A stretch of DNA of 64,000 nt from Dorea sp. D27 (GTDB lineage Bacteria; Bacillota; Clostridia; Lachnospirales; Lachnospiraceae): contig NZ_KQ236743.1 in assembly GCF_001185345.1 (NCBI RefSeq), forward strand, positions 1,320,359 to 1,384,358, in the 5' to 3' direction. A program made the position numbers and the translations under genes. Position 1 is the first letter of the stretch. Every line of letters starts with the position of its first letter. The notes under the pieces were generated by a model. The model did no database searches and was not told the DNA's origin. It worked only from the letters and a program-made list of their open reading frames with translations. Positions 42,668-54,700 of this stretch are shown in pieces.

Positions 42668-43393
42668 CTATTTAGGTACTAAAGAACCATCAGGATATAA
42701 TCTATACCAGTTCCCATCATTCCCTTTATAATCCCAATGTGGTTTTATTGGTTCTGGATGATTTAGGTCTGGATGTAAAGTTTCTCCCGTCTCTGGATTA
42801 TACCAATTACCCTCTCCTGAACTAGGGTCACCTTTACCTCTCCATTCCCAACCTTTACCTGGTGATTTTTGTGGATTATTTCCTGGATATTTAGGCGGAT
42901 TTACTTTCTTATCAGAACCTTTTTCACTATTCTTAGACCCACTTTCCCCCTTACTCTTCTCCGCCTCTTCCCATTTCTTCTGTGCCTTCTCTACGTCCTC
43001 TTCGGACTCGCCTGCCTCTATCGGATTCATCCACCAGACGGTTACGGCTACCACTCCGCCAACTATCACATGTGCGGACCCTGACGCCCGTACGGCCCCG
43101 CTCACGACTGCTGCCTTACCGGAGTTCCACAGCAGATCCCCGACTGCTGATCCCACCAGTACGCCCGCACTTGCCCCGCCTTTCTGCTTCTTGGCTTTCT
43201 CCGCTGTCGTGCAGCTCTTTGCCTCATACCTGGCCACCAGCTTGCTGCCTATCCGTACCACGTTGCGCACCGCTTCGCCAAGGCTCATCTGGCTGCTGCG
43301 CCCACGGTTCTTCAGATATGCCGAATAGCCTCCGTATTCCGGTCCGGCATAGATGCTTCCGTATCCACTCTTCCTGTTCTGTGCCCTGCCCAC
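42668..43393 (-). CDS. Orphan Rhs C-terminal module with Ntox37-like toxin tip (tip 3)
   Basis: A 241-residue open frame from a GTG inside the pre-toxin region. Residues 1-160 are almost identical to the end of the giant Rhs protein (GRAQNRKSGYGSIYAGPEYG onward). The tip is different: PGKGWEWRGKGDPSSGEGNW, then YNPETGETLHPDLNHPEPI and HWDY...GNWYRLYPDGSLVPK, which I recognise as polymorphic toxin type 37 (Ntox37, predicted RNase). Homology to the intact gene begins at 43444, with a stop just before it and no ribosome site at the GTG. It is probably silent until recombined onto the intact gene. Confidence 0.75.
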   Translation of the reverse strand: MGRAQNRKSGYGSIYAGPEYGGYSAYLKNRGRSSQMSLGEAVRNVVRIGSKLVARYEAKSCTTAEKAKKQKGGASAGVLVGSAVGDLLWNSGKAAVVSGAVRASGSAHVIVGGVVAVTVWWMNPIEAGESEEDVEKAQKKWEEAEKSKGESGSKNSEKGSDKKVNPPKYPGNNPQKSPGKGWEWRGKGDPSSGEGNWYNPETGETLHPDLNHPEPIKPHWDYKGNDGNWYRLYPDGSLVPK

Positions 43394-43444
43394 CGTATAG
43401 GACTTCCTGCTGCTCTTTACCTTTGACTTCGGCTTGATTCCATA
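42935..43444 (-). repeat. Pre-toxin repeat, displaced copy
   Basis: 510 bases aligned without gaps to 45945-46454 in the giant Rhs gene. I count about six differences by eye. This long homologous stretch would let the Ntox37-like tip replace the current tip by simple recombination. Confidence 0.85.
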
Positions 43445-43585
43445 AACTCATTTTATCGCAACAATGGCTCACCGCTTATCTCTCCTATAATTTAACTGTT
43501 TTTCCTTTGTGGACTTTTATATAGCTTTAGTATTTAATCTACAATCTTTTATAATATTGATGATATCTTATTTTCCTAAAACACT

Positions 43586-44194
43586 TTAATTAATGGCTAC
43601 CAAGTCTGTAAATAGACAATCAAACACCGTTGCCTTATTAAAGTATTTCAGTTCAGTCTCTATTCCCTTAACACCTTTTTTTGCAATATCAACTTTAATT
43701 TTTTCAATCCCCTTTTTTTCAAAAAATCTAATTATCTTACTCTCAATTTTCTCCTGTTCCTCGCCTCCCCTGTTTACTGTTATGAATTCCCAACTATTTG
43801 CATATGGGTTATATATTGTTTTTTCTTCAAATAAATAAAAAACCGGTTCTAATGCACTTACAAAGACTCTTATATCATATCTTTGATTCCCAAGTCGTTG
43901 TATTAATTCTATGTCATCATCAAGGATTCCCTGATTTTTATGTAATAATATTTTAAATTCATAACACCCAGCCTTTTCTTCTGTCCAATCTACAACACTA
44001 TATCCTTTGCAAATAGCACATAAACTCTCATAAAGCTCCTTCCTATACTCGTCTTTATCATTTTTTAGACTAACTTTCCTTTTTCTAGCCAAATATTCTT
44101 TTGATTCCATATAATCTAAAGTCCCATATTTAAGTCCTATTGGATAATAATTATATATTTTCATAATTAATTTATCTATATTATCCTTCTCCAA
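43586..44194 (-). CDS. Immunity protein candidate for tip 2
   Basis: A 202-residue soluble protein, MEKDNIDKLIMKIYNYYPIG..., strongly AT-rich. It begins with TTG at 44194 (GAGGGTGGTGAG upstream), 18 bases after the stop of toxin tip 2. I know no family name. Its place directly after a toxin tip is the classic position of an immunity gene. Confidence 0.65.
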   Translation of the reverse strand: MEKDNIDKLIMKIYNYYPIGLKYGTLDYMESKEYLARKRKVSLKNDKDEYRKELYESLCAICKGYSVVDWTEEKAGCYEFKILLHKNQGILDDDIELIQRLGNQRYDIRVFVSALEPVFYLFEEKTIYNPYANSWEFITVNRGGEEQEKIESKIIRFFEKKGIEKIKVDIAKKGVKGIETELKYFNKATVFDCLFTDLVAIN

Positions 44195-44212
44195 AATCTC
44201 ACCACCCTCTAC

Positions 44213-44670
44213 TTATTTTCTATTATCTCCTTTATCAAATCTTTTATCTTTTAATAATTTCTTTGCTTTTTGTGCTGATTTATCTCCTCTTTTAGCTGCT
44301 CTCTCAATTTCTTCTTCTGTTGAATCTAACCACTCACTCGGAAATTCTCTATTGATAGCTCCTTTCTTTTTTTCTTGGATGATATCCCTTGCCTTCTTGC
44401 TTTGTGATACACTTTCCCCCCTTACTCTTCTCCCCCTATCCGGAGATTGTAATATCTTGCCCGGAGATACTGGTTTCCGGTCAGGGCATCTGTGTACTCT
44501 CCGTTAAATGTATATGGATTGTGCGTCTCTGCGCTTGCCGATGCCTTCCCATATACATCATAGCTATAAGATAACATATTCGTTCCCCGTCTGCCAGTCA
44601 GGTTTGCGACCAAACCTCTGCCGTCGTACATGTCCTTGATGTTTCCTGATGTTCCACGTTCTATCAGCAA
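44213..44670 (-). pseudogene. Rhs core fragment plus toxin tip 2, separated by a frameshift
   Basis: The core part reads ...GNQYLRARYYNLRIGGEE then a stop (TAA). Right after it, the sequence GAGAAGAGTAAGGGGGGAAAG has six G where the intact gene has five (45956-45960). With five G the frame reads on: SKGESVSQSKKARDIIQEKK, KGAINREFPSEWLDSTEEEI and ERAAKRGDKSAQKAKKLLKD, ending KRFDKGDNRK at TAA 44213. So the tip is intact but out of frame and the middle of the core/pre-toxin is deleted. The tip pattern (REFPSEWLD...KAKKLL) recurs at Rhs and CDI C-termini. Confidence 0.75.
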
Positions 44671-45176
44671 CTCTGCGAATAAGGATTTACATCATTGATA
44701 TTTCTTGCTCTGTATCTTTTTGCCCGAAATCTGCGCCATCCTTTAGATTACGCCAAACAATCCATTGCTTGAAGGCAGGGAATATGATGACCTATAAGAA
44801 AGAGATATCTGAATAACTGGTTTCCTCGGTGCTTAATCTCACATAGACTATGCAGAATGTGGAAACGGTATGGGCAAAAGCTATGGTTGATAAGCAAAAC
44901 CATGACGAAAAGGAGAGCGTTCTCACCTTGGAGTGATTATCAGCATGTTTGCCTGGCGAAATGAGCATTATTGGGAGATTGTTGATTTTCTCTTTTACCG
45001 ATACTTGGAGAAATACCTAAAACAGGCTTCTAATGTCATTTTTAAAAAACGGATAGATACTATGCTCGATAAAAAATAATCCTCTTTTGCATAGTTTCAA
45101 TAATAAGGGCGTGCCTGTCAAGAATGTATTGCGCCAACGAAGGTACCTTGTTCCTGACAGTTACGCCCATCTTATT
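44436..45176. repeat. Linker unit copy C
   Basis: Third and longest copy of the hairpin/decayed-segment/core unit. It carries about 130 extra bases (about 44880-45005) not found in copies A and B. It fills the gene-free stretch 44700-45213; nothing else codes there. Confidence 0.65.
45102..45176. terminator. Large hairpin copy C, after Rhs immunity gene
   Basis: Arms AATAAGGGCGTGCCTGTCAA and TTCCTGACAGTTACGCCCAT pair with a few mismatches. It lies 38 bases past the stop of the immunity gene of the intact Rhs toxin, the expected place for the operon terminator. Confidence 0.6.
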
Positions 45177-45213
45177 GATTAGAATGGACAAGGAGATTTA
45201 AGCATTACTTTGG

Positions 45214-45711
45214 TTATTCAAATACAATTCCCAAACCACTACAAATCATATGTTTATCTTTACTATTGCATTTAAAAAATCTCCAAGCCTCGTCATCTGT
45301 TGATATATTCAAAAAACTTTCAAACGTCATACCATTAGATAAATTAATCCGAATGTCTCCTAATTGACTAATATCAACATTTAATACATAAATTCCGTTT
45401 TCATCATTCCATTGTTTTACATTTTCATCAAATAAATTATTTCCCATTCTATCCCAATCAAACTCCTCTGTCCATTGTAAATTAGAACTAGGTTCATATA
45501 TGTCATTTGAAGTAAGTAAAAGCTTTTGTGTACTATTTTTTATAATTCTCCAAGGGCACTGTATATGAAGTGCATACGTACCTTTTTCTACATCATTCCC
45601 TTTATAATCTTTTACTATTATTGTTTTTCCGAAACTAATCCAACACATATCCGAAGCTCTGCCTATTTTTCTAAACGCTTGACCCTCTAGTTCCTTTATA
45701 AAACTATTCAT
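45214..45711 (-). CDS. Immunity protein candidate for the intact Rhs toxin
   Basis: A 165-residue soluble protein, MNSFIKELEGQAFRKIGRAS..., 14 bases downstream of the giant Rhs stop codon, with GGAGA upstream. It is AT-rich, unlike the Rhs gene. The middle (MCWISFGKTIIVKDYKG..YALHIQCPWRI) shows a beta-rich fold. Position and composition identify it as the cognate immunity gene; the family name is unknown to me. Confidence 0.75.
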   Translation of the reverse strand: MNSFIKELEGQAFRKIGRASDMCWISFGKTIIVKDYKGNDVEKGTYALHIQCPWRIIKNSTQKLLLTSNDIYEPSSNLQWTEEFDWDRMGNNLFDENVKQWNDENGIYVLNVDISQLGDIRINLSNGMTFESFLNISTDDEAWRFFKCNSKDKHMICSGLGIVFE

Positions 45712-45725
45712 AACATAGTCTCTCC

Positions 45726-48700
45726 TTATTTCCCAAACATGTCTTTAGCTAAATCTAAAATTTCTTGATAACTATATCCTTGTCCCGATATAGCATCATG
45801 AAGCTCTCGTAACTGTTCTTTATTTAAGTCTAATTTTTTTCCTATATCCCTTACTTGCTTATTTTGTTTTTTGTTATCCCGCGGAGCATTTCCATTTTGC
45901 TTTCCAACCCTTTCACTCGTTGGACTTTCATCATCCGAGGATCCAGACCCACTTTCCCCCTTACTCTTCTCCGCCTCTTCCCATTTCTTCTGTGCCTTCT
46001 CTACGTCCTCTTCGGACTCGCCTGCCTCTATCGGATTCATCCACCAGACGGTTACGGCTACCACTCCGCCAACTATCACATGTGCGGACCCTGACGCCCG
46101 TACGGCCCCGCTCACGACTGCTGCCTTACCGGAGTTCCACAGCAAATCCCCGACTGCTGATCCGACCAGTACGCCCGCACTTGCCCCGCCTTTCTGCTTC
46201 TTGGCTTTCTCCGCTGTCGTGCAGCTCTTTGCCTCATACCTGGCCACCAGCTTGCTGCCTATCCGTACCACATTGCGCACCGCTTCGCCAAGGCCCATCT
46301 GGCTGCTGCGCCCACGGTTCTTCAGATATGCCGAATAGCCTCCGTATTCCGGTCCGGCATAGATGCTTCCGTATCCGCTCTTCCTGTTCTGTGCCCTGCC
46401 CACCGTATAGGACTTCCTGCTGCTCTTTACCTTTGGCTTCGGCTTGATTCCATAGTATGCCTTGACCTTGTCGGCTGTTTTGACAATCTTTTTTGCCACG
46501 TTGCTCAGGAAGCCGTGGCCGCTTGGGTCTTTCATGTTCACCGGGTCGTTCCCAGCATAGGTGTACCGGTTCTGCGTCACAGGCTCCAGCAGCTTCCCAA
46601 GCTCGCTGTCCTCTGTCAGGAAGCTGCCTGTCCGGGGATTGTAATATCTTGCCCGGAGATACTGGTTTCCGGTCAGGGCGTCTGTGTACTCTCCGTTAAA
46701 TGTATATGGGTTGTCCGTCTCTGCGCTTGCCGATGCCTCCCCATATACATCATAGCTATAAGATAACATATTCGTGCCCTGTCTGCCAGTCAGGTTTGCG
46801 ACCGAACCTCTGCCATCGTACATGTAATACTCCGTCTTATTTTCTTTCTCCCTGCTCAGACGCTGGCTCCCATACTCGTATACTGCTTTGATGTTTCCTG
46901 ATGTTCCGTATTCTATCAACGACTCTGCGTATTCACGATTTACGTCATTGATATACATGGTCGCCTCGTATGTATCCCAGTCTCTTTCCTCTATGCCATA
47001 GGGTATCAGTACTGTATCGTACAATGCCTCCTTCCTTTCTTCCCCTGTCTCTGGCAATGTGTCTGTCTTATCAGGCTCCGGCAGCACTTTTACCGGGTTC
47101 TTTACAATTCCTTCTTCATCCGGTTCATCGCCGAGTATATGGACATGTACCCAGCCTGTAATCTTATCCCAATAGCGATGGAGTGCGTCACTGACAGAGA
47201 GATCTGTGACAGTGAATCCCTGGGACAGGTTCTGGAAGAAGCCGTACCAGAATCCAACCTTCTCTTCGCTTTCGGATTCACCGTCCGCCAGATTCAACCT
47301 CTTGCCAGGACGCCCTGGTTCAGCGTCCTTGCCCTCCTCCTGGACGTCATCATCCATTTCCTTTTCACTTGCTATGCGGCCCTTTTTAAAGACCGGCTCA
47401 TTTTCTGACACTATTTTGCGGTTCACGACAAAGATCCGGTTACCGTCTCCGTCATAAAGTGCTGATTGGAGCAGGCTTCTGTTATCTTTTACAGCACGCA
47501 GGCGGTTCTCTGTGTCATAGCTGTAAGTCAGAATCTCTTCATCCGGTCCAAGTTCCCGTATCAGGTTCCCGTCCATATCATACTCATATGTCGTTATTCC
47601 TGCCTTACTGTCACGACTTTCCAGAAGCTGGTTCACCGGGCTGAAACGGTTCTCTTTTACAGACTGTTCCAGATGCTTTCCGGCATTCTCCGCACTACGG
47701 GTGATACGCACTTTATTTCCTGCCTTATCATATCCATACGTTATCGTTTCGCTCACCGCACCAGAAGCGACTGCACTTTGAAGTTCTCCCCTTTCATTAT
47801 ATCCGTACTCCCACCTTGTCGTGTTGCCGTCCTGCCGGATAATTTCTATTAATATGTTACCGCTCAAATCATACAGATAGGTATATGCAGATATGACTTT
47901 TCCATTGACGTCAAGATTTTCTATACCTGTCAACTGATTCAGCTCATCATAAGTCACGACAGATTCCGTACCGTTTGGACGTTTTATATGAGTCATACAG
48001 CCTGACGTGTCATATTTGTATGATGTCTTCTCCCCACTGCGGTCTGTGACAGCAGTAAGGCGATCCAGCTTATCATACGTGTAAGCCACGCTGCTGCCAT
48101 CGGGATATATGATTTCATTGATATTCCCATAATCGTCATAATGGTATAGGATGATACTTCCGTCTCCACCTTTTACACCGGTAATCCTGCCTGCATCGTC
48201 ATATGTATACACAGAGCTTCCTGCCAGATTCTTCATACCTACCCTTCTGCCATCCTGGTCATAGGCAAAAAGAACTTCTCCTTCATCATCCTCAGAATAT
48301 TCTTTCATTGTCAGTTCATCCAGCTTGTTATACTCATACTGTATCGTCCGGCCGGATGCTCTCTTCACCTGTGATAATCTGCCGTTATCATCGTACTTAT
48401 ATGATTCTTTCTGTCCAAGCGCATTCGTCTGAGCCGTCATCTGGTCGAGAAGATTATAAGCATATCTGGTGGTATACCCATTGCCGTCCGTGCGGGATAC
48501 AAGATTATCCCGTCCGTCATACACATACTGAACAGATGCTGCTTCTTCTGTTCCCACACCAACCGCAGCCTCTATGAGACGGTCAGATCGGTCGTAAGCA
48601 TAAGCAGCTTTCCTCCCGCTTCCGTCCGTCAGCCCGGTCAGATTGCCATTGCCGTCATAAGCAAGCCTTACTTCTCCCCCTTTTGCATCAATGATTTCCG

Positions 48701-51700
48701 TCAGATTACTGTTTTTATCGTATTCATAACCTGTCTTATGGCCTGCAGCATCCGTCTCTTCCTTGATACGGTTCATGGCGTCATATAGATAGTCCGTCGT
48801 CTCGCCAAGAGGGTTCGTCTCTGAAGTTTTGTTCCCCGCCTTGTCATACGTATAAGTCGTAATGCGTCTGTCTTTTTTTCCCGCACTTGGATTCTTACCG
48901 CCATATTCCTCCATGTGCTTCAGATTTCCCGCCGCATCATACGTAAGTTCTGTAACCTTTCCGGCTGGTTCTGTTACTTTCCGGATTCTGTCCAAGGCGT
49001 CATATTCATATCCGGTCTCATGTCCGAGCGGCGTCACGATGCTGTTCAGGTTACCATGCTCGTCATACGTGTAGGATGTCTTCTGATTCAGAGGATTGCT
49101 TGTCTGGGTCAGACGGTGCATCTTATCATAAGCATACTTTACGCTTCTGCCGGATTGGTCGGCCTCACGAACCAGATTGCCGGACCGGTCGTATGTATAA
49201 GTTTTCTCCCCGTTCTCCGGCGCCTTCATCTGCGTTATCCGTCCGAGCGCATCGTATGCATAGCCATAGACTGCCTTCCCTGGAAGTGTCCGCTTCACGA
49301 GCTGGTCATAGCGGTCATATTCAAAAGTAGTCACATCTCCTTCCGGCGTCCTTTCTTCCAGCACATTTCCATGTGTATCATACTTATAAGTATAGCTCCC
49401 TCCCTCCGGCATCGTCTTTTCCGTAACACGGCCCATACAGTCATAGGCATAGGATGTGACGGCCCCCTCCATATCCGTATAGGACGAAAGGCTGCCCGTA
49501 CTGTCGTATAAATAGGACGTTCTGCCTCCCTCGGCTGACACAGAGGCCTGAATCCGTCCAATCTCATCATATTCCATCGTGGTAAGATTACCGTTGGCAT
49601 CTGTCTGCCCGATGACATGCCCGGCCGCGTCATAATCGTACATCTCTGTGCCTCCCATTGCATCTGTAACGGTCAGCAGATTTCCCGCTTTATCATACGT
49701 ATAGCTTGTCTCTCCGCCTGACGGATCCTTCTCTGTTAAGAGCCTCCCTGCCTCGTCATACGCATACTCATCAACGCGCTCTCCTTCTTCTTTCCTGATG
49801 AGCTGGCTTTTTTTATCATATGTGTAAAAGATGGACTTTCCTTCGGCATCTGTTATGGAGCTTACGTTGCCCATGACATCATAGGTATAGGAAGTCTCAT
49901 TGCCATCGGATTCCGTCAGCCTGACAAGGTTGCCGTATTTGTCATAGGTATAAGCCGTCGTCTGTCCAAGCGCATCCGTCTCTGTGAGGATATGGCCGGC
50001 CACATCGTATGTATATTCGCTTTTGCCTCCGTTGTTGTCCCATTGCTTCGTCGCATTGCCGTTTATATCATAGGCGTACTCTACTGTTAGTCCTTCACTG
50101 TCCTCTTCCTTTACAATTTGGTTCAACCTGTTATATGTATATAACGTCCTGCCTCCGTCTGGTGCTTCTATGGACGTATAATTACCATTGGCATCATATG
50201 TTATCTCATAACTGCTGCCGGCGGCATTCGTCACTTTAACCGGCAGACCCTGAACATTATATTTATAAACCGTTTTTCCTCCTGACGCGTCTGTGACGGC
50301 TGTCAGCTCTTCGTTCTCGTTATATTCATAAGCCGTACGGTTCCCGAGACTGTCTGTGACAACAGATGGACGGTTGGAAACGTTATATTCCGTCTTTATC
50401 GTATTTCCGTTGCCATCCGTCTCAGAGGTGAGATTCCCGTTGCCGTCATAACTCCAGATTGTCTCTGCCCCCGTGGCATCTGTCCTCTTGACGGGACGGC
50501 CTGCTCCGTCATACTCGTAGTGCGTCTCATTTCCAAGCAGATCTGTCTCACACACGATGTTACCTGCTCCGTCATAGTCATATCTTTCCGTACCACCATT
50601 CGGATAATGGATCTTTGTCAGGCGGCCTGTAGCATCATAATTGAAGGAAGCTGTCACACCTTCCTTGTCTATCTTTGTAAGATTGCCTGCCGCATCATAA
50701 GTGCTCTTGATTAAGAGGCCATTCACTTCCGTACGCTTTATCTCCTGGCCGAACGCATCGTATTCATATGTCTCTTTCGTACCGTCCGGATATTGCTGTA
50801 CGAGAAGCCTGCCATCCGACGAATATTCATATGTAATAGATGCGCCGCTTTCATCCGTGTCGGATGCTTTTTTACCGGATACGTAATCATATGTGTAATA
50901 CATGCTGCTGCCCTTAGCATCTGTCTCTTTTATGACATTGCCAATTGCATCATACTCATACGTAATCGTATTTCCCGCCCCATCACTTTCGCTTGTCAGC
51001 CGGTTCCTGCTGTCATATGTCTTGTCCGCCACCTTACCTTTTGCATCCGTTTCCCTGATACAGTTGCCGTTTCCATCATATGCATACGAAAACGAACTTC
51101 CTTCTCCATCACTTCCAGATACGAGATTGCCGAGACCGTCATATACGAAAGTTGTCATATTCCCATTGGCATCTTCCGAGGCGATTGCCTGTCCATTTGC
51201 ATCCAGCATATAAGTTATGGTATTTCCCTCGCCGTCTGTCTCCCGGATTATCCGCCCCTCCAGGTCGTAACCCGTCAGCACAGTATGCCCGTTCCCGTCA
51301 GTCCTTCCAGTCACTTGCCCCATAGCATTATAGGTAAATGACGTCTTGCTGCCAAGCGGGTCTGTAATGCTTTTAAGCCACGCCCCTTCATAAGCGTAAC
51401 GGGTCGTATTCCCAAGTGCATCTGTCCGGGAAGTAATACGGCCTCTGCTGTCATGAGTACAAGATTCCACTTCTTTGCCTGCCTTCTTGACCGTTGTCTG
51501 ATTGCCAGCTTTGTCATAGCTGTATTCCGTCTTCGTTCCGCCGTAATCCGTCTCACTAAGCAGATGATGCTCCCCGTCATACATATACGTTCTGGCAGTT
51601 CCGTCATAGAGCGTCTCTTTCGTTATATTTCCGTCGGTATCGTATGCGTAGCTAACCGCATGCCCCATTTCGTCAGTCTCCTGCACGAGCCGGTTCCCGT

Positions 51701-54700
51701 CATATACTTTTTTCTCTTTTGTCCCATCTGCATGGAGAACAGACGTAGTGCGGAACTGGTCGTCATATGCATAGACTGTTTTATTTCCGTTGCCATCTAC
51801 AGTGACCGTCTTACCTTCATCATAGGTGAGAACCACTTCATATCCGTTGGCATCCTTCTGTCGGATGACACGGCCCTCGCTGTCATAAATATTAGTGGTA
51901 ACGCAATTATCTTTTCCGTCATACCATGCAGTCATGCAGTGCATATCATCGTACTCATAACGTGTAACCGACCCACATGCGTCCGTGTAACGAATGAGGT
52001 TGTCATCATCGTCATAAGCGTAGGACAGTTTTCCCCCGTTTGGAAGTGCAATTTGAGCCACCTTGCCGTCCTCTGTCATTGCGAATCCGTATACGCTCCC
52101 GGCCGGAGACGTCACAGCGGTAAGATTATAGTTCTTATCGTAAGACAGTACAGTAGCATTGCCCTTTTCATCTGTTAACTTTGTCATGCTGCCAAAGCAG
52201 TCGAACCGCCGCACTACGTTATCTGTATCTGTTATCTCATATTCATATACCGGATACTTAACTTTACCTGTTCCAAAGTCATACTCTTTCTCTCTTGTCT
52301 TAATTCGCTTTAAATCATAATCATAGCCTTCCGGACAACTATAGACTCCTTCCTCTGTCTCGGCAAAATACAGGGAGCTGCCGTCTCCCCGTGTATATAT
52401 AAGCGTACCGTCCTCCATTTTGGACAGATAATCGCCGTAAGAGAACTGCCATCCCCGTCCAAACGGGCTTATATATGAGGCACCTTTGGAGTTATAATTC
52501 CTTTCTACGGAAAACTCTCCTGCAAAGTCCGGAACAGATGCATCCGTATGTGTCAGATAAAAGTTACCTGTATTCAGATTCACAGGTTCAAATCCGAATT
52601 CACAATGAAGCCCTCTTCCCATAAGCTGAGCATCTATCTGTGCCTTTGCTTTGTCATCCAGAGGCGGAGGATTGTAAGGCTTCTCGGCGTTCTTCTTTGG
52701 ATTGCGGATGAACAGCGTATTGTTAGCCGTAAGCAGCATATCCTGTATCCGGTTGTCAAAACTGATCTGGCTGAGAGGTATCCCATAATAGCTTGCGATT
52801 TTCGGCAACGTGTCATACTGCTTCACCTTATATACTGTGAATCTGTCAGATGATGATTTTCGTCCTGTCTTTCCGTTCTTTGCAGCAGAAGCCTCTATCT
52901 GGTACAAAACATTATAGTCCGGATCCACAAATGGATATACCGTCTGCCAGTTCCCCTGCTTGTCCCGGTATCTTGTGGTAGTCTTTGAAAATGCTCCTTC
53001 GAATGCTTCACTGTTCGGATATCGTTTTGTATGTCCCGCCGATACATTGGCACCATACTTTTTAGAAGTATCATTCAATTGATACGTAACTACGGATTCC
53101 GGTGTCGCAAGCCCGTCTGCAAACACACCCTGGAAGGCCAGTCTGCCGCTCATGTCACAATCAATCATGGAGCGCAGGTTCACTGTCGTCTTATCAAGGG
53201 AGTAAGCTGGGTCTACGGGATTCGGATATACCCAGTTAATCTCGATATAAGGCTTCTTGTCAGGCGTAAATGTAGGCTGGACGGAACTGTTGGAGTCCGG
53301 GGTGAAAAATGCCGCTCCCCACTGTGTCTCGTCCTGCGCCATCACCATCAGACCGTACGAAGGCGCGATACCTGCCGACCAGTCGTTCACACTTTGACGG
53401 ATATCAAAGTTCTTCCAACCATTTCCTGCTCTTACCGTGGCATTTTCTCCGGCAATTTCCCTGCCGATACCGACAGAATTCTCCCATGAGATTGAAGCAG
53501 GGGTCCAGTTCTGTTTCAGCCGATAACAGGCATAAGTAGCGGAACTTGCATAGGCAGAATACTCATACATGTGAAGATACGCACTCTGTACAACCGCCTC
53601 CTCCGGTATGAGCTTCTTCATATTATAGTTGAGCTGGAAGAACATCCGTGTCTTGCCCAGATCACCACCCTTTACTCCCGTTACCGCTTCACTGGCATAT
53701 CCTACGTATCCAAACGCAGAAGCTGCATACTTACCCGTCTTGCTCGTAGTTGTCACGACGGACAGCTTTTCAGCAGGAATTGTGATGGTAGGGTCTATCT
53801 TGACCGGATATACCCTATCTTCAGATGCCAGCCATTCTTCATCTCCTGTCACTGTAAGGACATATCGTCCGCCGGTTTCCTCAAGCTCCATTACGACTCC
53901 TGCACTTCCAGACCCGGACGCATCAGTCATTAACGGCGCCGTAAGGTAAAAAAGCACTTCCCTGTCCGGCGCTTTAACTCCTCGTTTCCAGACAGCTATT
54001 ACGTTGTTTTCCAGCGTAGCTTCATATTCTTCTGCCGAGAAAGCATAGGAAAAACTATGACGTGCTTCTTTTTCTCTCAGGATAATATCTTCCTTTACAT
54101 TGTCACCTCTTACGGTATACTGTATATCTACGTTCTCCGACACATCATTGTATAAGACTGCATTCCCCAGAACAGACGGCCTGCTATAGTCTCCATCCTG
54201 CGGAAGAAGCTCTAACTGTTCTCCATTCCCCGCCGTAAGTACAATCCCATTATTCTCTGTCATTTTAGCCGGAAGCATGATATGCATACTGTTTGCTTTG
54301 TTCGTATAGTATGTGGCATCTGTTTGTTCTGTACCCCGGCTGCGGCGGCTCTGCTGTTTTTCTATGAGGGTATTGTCAATCTCCTTAAGCTCTCCCTTTT
54401 CATTCCGGTATAAATTCGGTTCCGTCGTGCTGATAAACTTGTAGCTGCCCGTATCCGTCTGAAAGACTTTACCATATTCAAACATTTCTACCGGGGCGCC
54501 ATAACGGGCTTCCAGTTCATCCATCCGTTCATCCTCCAGTTCAGGCTGACGGATGACATCCTGTCCCTTCTTTTCGTTGCCGGGAAGTGTTTCCTCTGCT
54601 TTTCCAGCTTCGGTGTCCGCTTCCTCTTTTCTTTCGGCATGCACGTCCGGATTGTCCGGATTTTTATCCATATCCCTTCTATCACCGGCTCTGTTCTCTT

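Noticed and set aside
43224..43472. 82-residue minus-strand open frame overlapping the orphan module
   Set aside because: It is the pre-toxin coding sequence read in the wrong frame.
40713..45176. Hairpins as integron attC sites
   Set aside because: They lack the RYYYAAC/GTTRRRY core sites, and no integrase gene is in the window.
47500..52000. Regularly spaced repeats that look like a CRISPR array at low resolution
   Set aside because: They encode the YD repeats of the Rhs protein, are degenerate in DNA, and vary in spacing by codon multiples.
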